Below are positions 10,640-22,998 of a stretch of 64,000 nucleotides of DNA, one piece after another (position 1 is the first letter of the stretch; every line of letters starts with the position of its first letter). The DNA comes from Hibiscus mutabilis (lineage: Eukaryota > Streptophyta > Magnoliopsida > Malvales > Malvaceae): positions 26,174,440 through 26,238,439 of the forward strand of contig CM033726.1 in assembly GCA_019671005.1 (NCBI GenBank), read 5' to 3'. The translations under genes and the position numbers were made by a program. Under the pieces are notes generated by a model. The model had not been told where the DNA came from and did no database searches. It worked only from the letters and a program-made list of their open reading frames with translations.

Positions 10640-13600
10640 TTTTTCAATATGTACCTGGTTCAAAAAGATACAGATACTTCTTTTTCATTGCTTCCTTTGT
10701 TTCCCAAGTAGCTTCTTCTACTTTGTGGTTTCTCCACAAGACTTTAACTAGAAGAATCTTTTTATTTCTTAATTGCTTTTCTCCTCGAGCTAAAATTTTT
10801 TACAGGTTCTTCATCATAGGTCAAATCCGATTGAATCTCGATTTCTTCTAATGTAATAACATGTGAAGGATTTGGTCGATATCTTCGAAGCATGGACACA
10901 TGAAATACATCGTGGACCTTACTCAATTCTGGTGGTAAAGCCGGTTGATACGCCACTGGACCAACCCTTTTCAAAATTTCATAAGGACCAATGAATCTTG
11001 GACTAAGCTTTCCTTTTCGTCCAAAGCATAATATCTTTTTCTAGGGTGAAACCTTTAAGAATACTTTATCTCCAACTTCAAACTCATTATCCTTCCTTTT
11101 AAGATCTGAATACGACTTTTCTCTTTCAGAAGCGGCCTTGAGATTATCTTGAATTCTTTTTTACCTTATTCTCCATTTCTTGAACAAGATTTGGTCCGAT
11201 GATTTTTTGATCCTCTAACTCGAGCTAATTCAATAGTGTTCGGCATTTTCTTCCATATAATGCCTCATAAGGTGCCATCCTTATACTTGATTGATAATTG
11301 TTGTTGTAGGCAAACTCAGCTAGTGGAAGATATTTTTTCCATGAACCTGTAAAATTGATTATACATGCTCTGAGCATATCTTCGAGTATCTGAATAGTTC
11401 TCTCTAATTGTCCATCTGTTTGTGGATGGGAGGTAGTGCTGAAGTGTAACTGGGTTCCCAATACTTCATGTAATGCACTCCAAAACCTTGAAGTGAACCT
11501 TGGATCTCTATTAGATATAATAGACATAGGAATACCATGAAATCTAACAATTTCCTTAATATATAACTCCGCCAACTTGTTCAAGGAATAATCCGTTCGA
11601 ACTGGTATGAAATGTGTTGTTTTAGTCAATCGGTCCACAATCACCCAAATCGAATCTTTCTTACTTGGCGTCAATGGTAAACCTATTACAAAATCTATAG
11701 TGACCTTTTTCCCATTTCCATTACGGAATTGAGATCAGTTGAAGTAATCCTGATGGAACTTGATGTTTTTCCTTTACTTGTTGACATGTTAAGCATTTAG
11801 CAACGAACTCAGAGATGGCTCGTTTCATGCCAGGCTACCAAAAATGACTCTTTACATCTTGGTACATTTTGTTGCCTCTTGGATGCATAGTTAAAGGACT
11901 ATAATGTGCCTCTAAAAGTATTTCTTTCTTTAGCCCGACATCGTCTGGGGATGTATACACGTCCCCTTATAACATAAGCATCCATTTGATTTTACTTTAA
12001 AGTCTTTAGATTCACCACATTCCACTTGTTTCTTCTTTTCCAAGCATTCTTTATCCTTTGCTTGTAATCTTTTAATACTTTCTATCAAAGTAGGCTTGAT
12101 TTGAAGCTCAGTCATTATTGCACCGTTTTCTGTAACCTTAATCGAGCATTCAATGTTCTCAAAGCAGAAAGTGTCTTCCGGCTAAGTGCATCTGCTACCA
12201 CATTAGCTTTCCCCAGATGAGAATCAATGATTACATCATAGTCCTTGATCAGCTCTATCCATCTTCTTTGCCTCAAATTAAGCTATTTTTTAGACAACAA
12301 ATATTTCAAACTTTTATGATCTGTGAAGATGTAGCGATTTTCACCATATAAGTAGTGACGCCAAATCTTCAAAGCAAACACCACTGCAGCCAACTCTAGA
12401 TCATGAGTAGGATAATTTCTTCATGAGTTTTGAGTTGTCGAAAAGCACACGCTACAACCTTTCCTTCTTGCATCAATACACACCCCAAACCATTATGGGA
12501 TGCATCACTGTATATTGTAAAATCCTTCCCAGATTCTGGTTGTACCAAGACAAGAGCTTATGTTAATATCTTTTTCAATCTATCAAAACTTTCCTGACAT
12601 TTTTGTCAAAAACAAATGGCACATCTTTTCTTAATAGCTTTGTTATTAGAGCGGTAATCATTGAAAAATCTTTCACGAACTGTCGATAATAACTAGCTAA
12701 TCTCAAGAAACTTCTCATTTGGGAGACATTCGAGGAACTTTCCATTTGAGTATTGCTTGAACCTTTTAGGATTAACTCAATTCCTTCAGCTGAAACTATA
12801 TGTCCAAGGAAAGCTACTTCGGATAACCAGAATTCACACTTTGACAACTTTGCATATATTTTCTTTTCTTAGAGGATCTCAAGAACTACTCGAAGATGAG
12901 TATCATGATCCTCTTTGGATTTTGAATAAACCAATATATCATCGATGAATACCACCGCAAATTGATCCAAATATGGATGAAATATCTGATTCATCAGATC
13001 CATAAAAGTTGTCGGTGCATTTGTAAGTCCAAAAGGCATTACCACAAACTCATAATGCCCGTATCTAGTTCTGAAAGTTGTCTTTGGTATATCTGCTTCT
13101 TTGATCTTCAATTGATGATACCTCGATCGAAGATCAATTTTAGAAAACATTGTTGCTCCTTTAAGTTGATCAAAGAGGTCATCAATCCTTGGTAAAGGAT
13201 ATTTATTCTTCACTGTCACTTTATTAAGTTGACGATAATCCACACACAACCTCATTGATCCATCTTTCTTTTTCACAAATAGGACTTGAGCTCCCCAAGG
13301 TGATATACTAGGTCGTATAAAACCTCGATCTAATAGTTCTTATAATTGAGCCTTAAGCTCTCTAAGTTCTGTATGAGTCATTCTGTAAGGTGCCATTGAT
13401 ATTGGTGCTATTCCAGGAAACACATCAATACCAAATTCTACTTCTCGATCCAGAGGTAATCTTGATAATTCATCCGAAAAAACATCTCGAAATTCCCGCG
13501 CCGTAGGTATCTTCTCCAAATCTATCTTTGTTTTCAGAGTATTTACCACATGAGCTAAATATTCTTCATACTCATGTGATAATAACTTTCCAGTAGTTAC

Positions 13601-15183
13601 AGCTACAATCTCATTACTTAAATAATTCTACCTTTCTCCCACAAATATTGTTTCCGAACCATCTGGTTCTTTTAAGAGAACTCTTTTTAATCGGCATTCA
13701 ATCGTAGCATCATATGCCGATAGCCAATCCATTCCAAGAATAACTTCAAACTCTTGGAAAGGTAATTCCATAAGATTGGCTGGAAATTCTCTTCCTTGGA
13801 TCTTTATAGGACACTTTTTACATATTCAAACTACTTTAGCGCTTTGTCCTAAGGGATTAATAGCAACTACCTCACTCAAAATTGGTTCTACTAGAATCTT
13901 TCTTTCGAGTACTACTTTAGAACTAATATACGAATGGGTAGAGCCCGAATCAATTAATGCAAAAATAGGTCCGCTAAAGAGTTAGATCTTACCTGCTACG
14001 ATCTTTAAATCATCTCGATCATTAGCAGTCTTGATATTATATACTTGAGCAGCAACCTTGTCTTCTCGATTAGATATGGTGGTAGATTCTCCTGGTTTAC
14101 CACCTTTGTTTCCTCTGCTTTTCTAAGGCGATGCAACTGACCGATCAAAGTGAAGCTCTGGACAATTCTTTTTGAATGACCAGCTTGTCCACAATGATAG
14201 CATTCTCCACCAATGAACCAGCATTGACGAATGTCTCTTTCCACAATGTTCACATTCGGAACAAGATGAAATCTGGAGCCCCAGTACTCGCATGAGTGAT
14301 GATCGAGCCTGTTTTGACTTCCCTCTATGATATCCCTTTTTAGTTGAAGAAGCTGATGTAGATGGATTTTGCTTTGGAAAACCTTTACTGCATTTAAATG
14401 TCGAGCAACAAAAGAGCTTCTGGGTCTTTTTCCTATCTGGGCCTATTTTCCCGCTTTTTCCTCAAGATCCACTTTTTCCATAGCTTTTGCTCGATTCACT
14501 GTTTCTTGGAAAGTGGTGAAATTGCGAAAAACCAATACCCTTTTATATTGAGAATCCAACCCAGTTATGAATTTATCAATTCTAGACTTTTCGGTTGGAA
14601 GAAACTCTACTACAAATCGGCTCGGTCTATTGAACTCACATTCGTACTCATAGACTATCTTGCCCGATTATTTCAGATCTAGGAACTGTTGCCTCATTTC
14701 TTCAATGAACAGGTCCCCAATATACTTTTCTTTGAATTTTTTCAGAAATAATTCCCATGTAATCTGTTTTGGAGGAACTCGTGCAGTGACTACATTCCAC
14801 CACACGCTCGCTTGTTCCATCAGAAGGGATACGACTCCTTCTAACTTTCCTTGATCATCGCAAGGAATCTTACTCAAGATGATCTTAATATCGTTTAACC
14901 AATAATCAGCAGCCATAGGATCGGCATCAGTATCACCTCAAAATTATGGTGCTTTCATTTTCTTTAATTCCTTTGGAAATGATACTGGTGCTCGTCGATT
15001 TACAATAGCATCCAATGCCTGAAGAAATAAGCCTTGATCTTGCACAGGCATATTTCGTTGTTCCTAAGCTAATGGCTCTACATTCTGTTGATCCTGAGGC
15101 AGATTTTGATTCACCTTATTACTTTCACTCTGAACAGGCATATCACGCTTGATTTCCTGATGAGATTCTCGATGATCTGACAT
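10640..15183 (-). pseudogene. Element B copy 1 gag-pol remnant
   Basis: The gag start is most likely the ATG at 15181-15183 (MSDHRESHQE). Gag core at 14668-14916 (WLNDIK..., ASVWWN). CCHC knuckle at 14150-14260, broken by a frameshift inside CYHCGQAGHSKR. Aspartic protease near 13700-13980 with DSGSTHSYIS. RT at 12869-13276, with VVFIDDILVYSK. RNase H about 12180-12570. Integrase core at 11225-11674, with VDRLTKTTHFIPV and TDGQLERT. Integrase C-terminal module at 10762-10974, with VHDVFHVSMLRRY. Many stops are shared with copy 2. Frame damage private to this copy, in RT (near 12720-12785) and in the RNase H-integrase linker (12120-12150), falls largely at CAG/CTG sites where copy 2 stays open. 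Confidence 0.92.
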
Positions 15184-15348
15184 CTGTTAATGTCACAATC
15201 ATCCCTTATAAGTAATGAGTAACAATACTAATTACTAGGCATCCAATTATATTCATACAAATATCAGTAATTTTGACATCCTAGTGGCGTGTATATAATT
15301 CTGACTATTAACAAACCCAATCTGCATCCAGAACCGGCTAAACCTGTA

Positions 15349-15360
15349 GCTCTGATACCA
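15349..15360 (-). other. Primer binding site, element B copy 1
   Basis: On the minus strand TGGTATCAGAGC, complementary to the 3' end of initiator methionine tRNA, lies five bases inside the internal region from LTR 2. Confidence 0.88.
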
Positions 15361-15365
15361 ATAAA

Positions 15366-18244
15366 TGTAACACCCTTACTAGCATTTAATAACTAATACT
15401 AATTAGAGTGTCACATGATAATTTCTCAACATTTTAAACTGGTAATATAATTTAAAATTGATAATTTTATATTTTCCATTTAATCGCGTAAATTTTTGTT
15501 TCAAATTTTTAACTCACCAAATTAACTCCATATTCAAGCAGCAATTTAGCAGTTTATATCTACAATCTATAAATAACATAACTGCCTAAAATAAAAATCT
15601 ACCCGATTACTCTATTTACCCTTTTTTAGTCATTACATGATTTTAAATTTAATATAATTACTCATCATTTACTATAAACATAAACTACTTTATATGTTAT
15701 TACAAACCATATATAAACTAGTATATAACCGATTAATTTTAACATATACATGCCATCTAGAAACATCATTACACATCAAAAGATGTTATTACTGATACCG
15801 TGATTATATTCTGGATAAGTAGGATGCTTGCTCCTTACTCGAACTCTGCTTTTTACCTATGCGTGAAAACCATCACACGCTAAGTATATACTTAGTAAGG
15901 CAATAATAATGTCGTGCAATATAACATAACTATAATTAATAACATGTAACAATATTCATGCATTATAAATCACTAGATATGAATTACCATCATGTTAATC
16001 ATATATTAACATAATATAACCGGATATAATTTCTTACCAATATACTTGCCATAACTTTAAGAGTTTATAAATTCTTTCACATGTTTATCAATTATTTATC
16101 AATATCATAGCCCAAATATAACCCGTTGAGGACCACGGGTACTTGAATCAAAGATGCACTTTGAAGTGTTAATACATATAAGGTCGTGCCCACCATAATA
16201 CACATAAGGTTGTGCCCACCATAATACACATAAAGTGTCATTTATATACACTATAGTGTCCTTTATGTACACTATAGTGCTAAACGGATATGTCTGTCTT
16301 GTTGAACTCTATGGCATGCCAACTATACCATGTCCTCAATGACATACTTAGGCATATATTTCATATTTATTTCATTCATGGCAATGTATATCATCCTAAT
16401 TTAACATTGGGCAATTCATACCGAAATAACATTCATGATATAACATCATATATAACTAGTGAATCATGCATTTATGTTCAATCTTTGACATATTTAAAAC
16501 ATGTCAAATATATGATCAATGACATAAATATCATGCCAATATATAAACCATGTAGACTTATCGCAAGTCTTCCCAATGATGTATAAAAACATCCATGTAT
16601 CATGTTATGTATGCATTGCACTCACCTGATGCCTCACTAGTAAACCTTACTATTGCTTTTAGTTTTACTCTTAAACTTTTTCCTTATTTTTAAACTTGCT
16701 CATAATATGATCTTGATCACGTTCACGATCTATAAAATCATCATTTTGACCAAAAACATACATTTCAAAGCGTATGTTAGTATCATTCTAACATAGGCAC
16801 ATATTAGGAATAAAATTCCTAAAAATCTTTTATTATTCATATCCATCATAAATTCAAAAGACATTCTCAAATCTTATAAAATAACCATAAAATGAATTCT
16901 TTTAGAATTCATCTCAATATTTCCAAATTATTCAAAATGGTCCCTTGCCATTAAACTTCAAATTCAAACATTTAACAATATATTTAAGCATTCCAAAATA
17001 CATTCAAGCTTAGCACATTGACTTCTAGTCAATTATCATTTCAAACTCATATTTCCCTCAATATGTTATTTGATCCTCAACACTTTATAAACTTCTAAAT
17101 TGGTCCAAATAACATTATAAACCTTATAGAATTATTCTTACACCATTTCTAGCCTTAGGAAATTTTTCATAAATTTTCCCTAATTTATCCCTAAAGGATG
17201 AATATGAAGAGTCCTTTTATCCAAATTTCCAACTTGATTCAAGCATGAATTCAACTTCTAAACATCATCTTCAAGCTTCTACAATCATTTCCATATCAAA
17301 ATCAATCCAAACTCAACTTCATATCAAAACCCTAACTTAAACCAAATTAGGATTTAACTATCTTCAAGTTTTTCAATCATCATACAAGCTTGAACATGAT
17401 TCTACAACATCAAATTCCTCAAAATCAAACATCTCCTTCATCCATCCTATTCTTAAATTTCAACTTAGAAACATGGAAAACATTCAAAACTTATACCAAA
17501 TGATAGAGAATTTCATGTAGATCAAATTCATGTTTCATGCTTTCATCCAAAATCCAACTAAATAAGCTTAAAAAATCAAAAAAAATTTTTTCTCTTACCT
17601 TAGAGGTTTTTGAACAAGAGGGGAAGAGTAGAGAAAAATCTTGAATTTTCATTTGTTTCAAATTAGCCATTTGTCATCTATTTTCAAAATCTAAATAAAA
17701 AATCTCTTTTATGATAAAAATGACCAATTTGCCCTTTTAATCCAATGATCCATATCTTTCCACATGTCAATCTACTCATCCAAGGGTCAAAATAAACCAA
17801 GGAGTTAGTGATTACCAACTTTACCCTTGAAAATTTCCAAAAATTACAATCTTGCCATTTTTCATCCAATAGCTCATATTTACCATGGAAAACTTACTTT
17901 AATCCAATGGTCCATGTTAAATCCTACCATTTTAAGACATGGAAATGACATTTTTAACCTTGCCTTATCATCCTTTAAAATATCTTGAATATCCGATTTG
18001 ATTCGATCATCCGAACATTTTTCTAAACTTTATCACTTTATAGCCAATAATACAAACTCAGGTACAAAAAAAATCAGGTAACACGAAAACATCATTCTCG
18101 GGGTAACGATTCATTCACGGGACTAAAATAAGTAACTTTTGAAAATTACAAATTAGTCCCTAAACTTTTCCTAAGTTTATACTTTAACCACCAAACTTTC
18201 AAAATTTTCATTTTGGTCGCTACCCAAAATTTTGAGGTATTACG
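15366..18244 (-). repeat. Element B LTR 2 (shared middle LTR)
   Basis: This LTR serves both internal regions. Its first ~650 bp (15366 to about 16020) match LTR 3 almost exactly. Further right it carries a mixture of variants shared with LTR 1 and with LTR 3. The 300 bp next to internal copy 2 again match LTR 1 closely. It has the same mutated outer base (C for T) at 18244 as LTR 1. TATA-like ctttatag lies at 18036-18043. Confidence 0.9.
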
Positions 18245-18274
18245 ATTCTCCCCTTAAGAAAATTCGTCCTCAAT

Positions 18275-21200
18275 TTTTTCAATATGTACCTGGTTCAAAA
18301 GATCTGAGATACTTCTTTTTCATTGCTTCCTTTGTTTCCCAAGTAGCTTCTTCTACTTTGTGGTTTCTCCACAAGACTTTAACTAGAAGAATCTTTTTAT
18401 TTCTTAATTGCTTTTCTCCTCGAGCTAAAATTTTTTACAGGTTCTTCATCATAGGTCAAATCCGATTGAATCTCGATTTCTTCTAATGTAATAACATGTG
18501 AAGGATTTGGTCGATATCTTCGAAGCATGGACACATGAAATACATCGTGGACCTTACTCAATTCTGGTGGTAAAGCCGGTTGATACGCCACTGGACCAAC
18601 CCTTTTCAAAATTTCATAAGGACCAATGAATCTTGGACTAAGCTTTCCTTTTCGTCCAAAGCATAATATCTTTTTCTAGGGTGAAACCTTTAAGAATACT
18701 TTATCTCCAACTTCAAACTCATTATCCTTCCTTTTAAGATCTGAATACGACTTTTCTCTTTCAGAAGCGGCCTTGAGATTATCTTGAATTCTTTTTTACC
18801 TTATTCTCCATTTCTTGAACAAGATTTGGTCCGATGATTTTTTGATCCTCTAACTCGAGCTAATTCAATAGTGTTCGGCATTTTCTTCCATATAATGCCT
18901 CATAAGGTGCCATCCTTATACTTGATTGATAATTGTTGTTGTAGGCAAACTCAGCTAGTGGAAGATATTTTTTCCATGAACCTGTAAAATTGATTATACA
19001 TGCTCTGAGCATATCTTCGAGTATCTGAATAGTTCTCTCTAATTGTCCATCTGTTTGTGGATGGGAGGTAGTGCTGAAGTGTAACTGGGTTCCCAATACT
19101 TCATGTAATGCACTCCAAAACCTTGAAGTGAACCTTGGATCTCTATTAGATATAATAGACATAGGAATACCATGAAATCTAACAATTTCCTTAATATATA
19201 ACTCCGCCAACTTGTTCAAGGAATAATCTGTTCGAACTGGTATGAAATGTGTTGTTTTAGTCAATCGGTCCACAATCACCCAAATCGAATCTTTCTTACT
19301 TGGCGTCAATGGTAAACCTATTACAAAATCTATAGTGACCTTTTTCCCATTTCCATTACGGAATTGAGATCAGTTGAAGTAATCCTGATGGAACTTGATG
19401 TTTTTCCTTTACTTGTTGACATGTTAAGCATTTAGCAACGAACTCAGAGATGGCTCGTTTCATGCCAGGCTACCAAAAATGACTCTTTACATCTTGGTAC
19501 ATTTTGTTGCCTCTTGGATGCATAGTTAAAGGACTATAATGTGCCTCTAAAAGTATTTCTTTCTTTAGCCCGACATCGTCAGGGATGTATACACGTCCCT
19601 TATAACATAAGCATCCATTTGATTTTACTTTAAAGTCTTTAGATTCACCACATTCCACTTGTTTCTTCTTTTCCAAGCATTCTTTATCCTTTGCTTGTAA
19701 TCTTTTAATACTTTCTATCAAAGTAGGCTTGATTTGAAGCTCAGTCATTATTGCACCGTTTTCCTGTAACCTTAACTGAGCATTCAATGTTCTCAAAGCA
19801 GAAAGTGTCTTCCGGCTAAGTGCATCTGCTACCACATTAGCTTTCCCCAGATGAGAATCAATGATTACATCATAGTCCTTGATCAGCTCTATCCATCTTC
19901 TTTGCCTCAAATTAAGCTATTTTTTAGACAACAAATATTTCAAACTTTTATGATCTGTGAAGATGTAGCGATTTTCACCATATAAGTAGTGACGCCAAAT
20001 CTTCAAAGCAAACACCACTGCAGCCAACTCTAGATCATGAGTAGGATAATTTCTTCATGAGTTTTGAGTTGTCGAAAAGCACACGCTACAACCTTTCCTT
20101 CTTGCATCAATACACACCCCAAACCATTATGGGATGCATCACTGTATATTGTAAAATCCTTCCCAGATTCTGGTTGTACCAAGACAAGAGCTTATGTTAA
20201 TATCTTTTTCAATCTATCAAAACTTTCCTGACATTTTTGTCAAAAACAAATGGCACATCTTTTCTTAATAGCTTTGTTATTAGAGCGGTAATCATTGAAA
20301 AATCTTTCACGAACTGTCGATAATAACTAGCTAATCTCAAGAAACTTCTCATTTGGGAGACATTCTGAGGAACTTTCCATTTGAGTATTGCTTGAACCTT
20401 TTTAGGATTAACTCGAATTCCTTCAGCTGAAACTATATGTCCAAGGAAAGCTACTTCAGATAACCAGAATTCACACTTTGACAACTTTGCATATATTTTC
20501 TTTTCTTAGAGGATCTGAAGAACTACTCGAAGATGAGTATCATGATCCTCTTTGGATTTTGAATAAACCAATATATCATCGATGAATACCACCGCAAATT
20601 GATCCAAATATGGATGAAATATCTGATTCATCAGATCCATAAAAGTTGTCGGTGCATTTGTAAGTCCAAAAGGCATTACCACAAACTCATAATGCCCGTA
20701 TCTAGTTCTGAAAGTTGTCTTTGGTATATCTGCTTCTTTGATCTTCAATTGATGATACCTCGATCGAAGATCAATTTTAGAAAACATTGTTGCTCCTTTA
20801 AGTTGATCAAAGAGGTCATCAATCCTTGGTAAAGGATATTTATTCTTCACTGTCACTTTATTAAGTTGACGATAATCCACACACAACCTCATTGATCCAT
20901 CTTTCTTTTTCACAAATAGGACTGGAGCTCCCCAAGGTGATATACTAGGTCGTATAAAACCTCGATCTAATAGTTCTTATAATTGAGCCTTAAGCTCTCT
21001 AAGTTCTGTATGAGTCATTCTGTAAGGTGCCATTGATATTGGTGCTATTCCAGGAAACACATCAATACCAAATTCTACTTCTCGATCCAGAGGTAATCTT
21101 GATAATTCATCCGAAAAAACATCTGGAAATTCCCGCGCCGTAGGTATCTTCTCCAAATCTATCTTTGTTTTCAGAGTATTTACCACATGAGCTAAATATT

Positions 21201-22816
21201 CTTCATACTCATGTGATAATAACTTTCCAGTAGTTACAGCTACAATCTCATTACTTAAATAATTCTACCTTTCTCCCACAAATATTGTTTCCGAACCATC
21301 TGGTTCTTTTAAGAGAACTCTTTTTAATCGGCATTCAATCGTAGCATCATATGCCGATAGCCAATCCATTCCAAGAATAACTTCAAACTCTTGGAAAGGT
21401 AATTCCATAAGATTGGCTGGAAATTCTCTTCCTTGGATCTTTATAGGACACTTTTTACATATTCAAACTACTTTAGCGCTTTGTCCTAAGGGATTAATAG
21501 CAACTACCTCACTCAAAATTGGTTCTACTAGAATCTTTCTTTCGAGTACTACTTTAGAACTAATATACGAATGGGTAGAGCCCGAATCAATTAATGCAAA
21601 AATAGGTCCGCTAAAGAGTTAGATCTTACCTGCTACGATCTTTAAATCATCTCGATCATTAGCAGTCTTGATATTATATACTTGAGCAGCAACCTTGTCT
21701 TCTCGATTAGATATGGTGGTAGATTCTCCTGGTTTACCACCTTTGTTTCCTCTGCTTTTCTAAGGCGATGCAACTGACCGATCAAAGTGAAGCTCTGGAC
21801 AATTCTTTTTGAATGACCAGCTTGTCCACAATGATAGCATTCTCCACCAGCGAACCAGCATTGACCAGAATGTCTCTTTCCACAATGTTCACATTCCGGA
21901 ACAAGATGAAATCTGGAGCCCCGAGTACTCGCAGTAACAGTCTGAGCCTGTTTTGACTTCCCTCTATGATATCCCTTTTTAGTTGAAGAAGCTGATGTAG
22001 ATGGATTTTGCTTTGGAAAACCTTTACTGCATTTAAATGTCGAGCAACAAAAGAGCTTCTGGGTCTTTTTCCTATCTGGGCCTATTTTCCCGCTTTTTCC
22101 TCAAGATCCACTTTTTCCATAGCTTTTGCTCGATTCACTGTTTCTTGGAAAGTGGTGAAATTGCGAAAAACCAATACCCTTTTATATTGAGAATCCAACC
22201 CAGTTATGAATTTATCAATTCTAGACTTTTCGGTTGGAAGAAACTCTACTACAAATCGGCTCGGTCTATTGAACTCACATTCGTACTCATAGACTATCTT
22301 GCCCGATTATTTCAGATCTAGGAACTGTTGCCTCATTTCTTCAATGAACAGGTCCCCAATATACTTTTCTTTGAATTTTTTGAAATAATTCCCATGTAAT
22401 CTGTTTTGGAGGAACTCGTGCGGTGACTACATTCCACCACCTTTCGCTTGTTCCATCGAAGGGATACGACTCCTTCTAACTTTCCTTGATCATCGCAAGG
22501 AATCTTACTCAAGATGATCTTAATATCGTTTAACCAATAATCAGCAGCCATAGGATCGGCATCAGTATCACCTCAAAATTATGGTGCTTTCATTTTCTTT
22601 AATTCCTTTGGAAATGATACTGGTGCTCGTCGATTTACAATAGCATCCAATGCACGAAGAAATAAGCCTTGATCTTGCAGGCATATTTCGTTGTTCCTAA
22701 GCTAATGGCTCTACATTCTGTTGATCCTGAGGCAGATTTTGATTCACCTTATTACTTTCACTCTGAACAGGCATATCACGCTTGATTTCCTGATGAGATT
22801 CTCGATGATCTGACAT
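18275..22816 (-). pseudogene. Element B copy 2 gag-pol remnant
   Basis: Domain order and most disabling mutations are as in copy 1. Some stretches are better preserved: 19470-19910 is one open frame from the RNase H end (VVADALSRKT) through the linker to the integrase zinc finger (HPRGNKMYQDV), and 20209-20484 reads cleanly through RT (GHIVSAEGIRVNPKK). Gag (22333-22551) is frameshifted where copy 1 is open. Integrase core at 18860-19309, RT at 20506-20913, gag start at 22814-22816. Confidence 0.92.
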
Positions 22817-22981
22817 CTGTTAATGTCACAATCATCCCTTATAAGTAATGAGTAACAATACTAATTACTAGGCATCCAATTATATTCATACAAATATCGT
22901 AATTTTGACATCCTAGTGGCGTGTATATAATTACGACTATTAACAAACCCAATCTGCAGATCAGCAGAAGCTAAACCTGTA

Positions 22982-22993
22982 GCTCTGATACCA
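22982..22993 (-). other. Primer binding site, element B copy 2
   Basis: The same TGGTATCAGAGC on the minus strand, five bases from LTR 3. Confidence 0.88.
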
Positions 22994-22998
22994 ATAAA

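Noticed and set aside
12962..13195. 77-residue plus-strand frame repeated at 20599-20832
   Set aside because: Exact antisense shadow of the reverse transcriptase region in both B copies.
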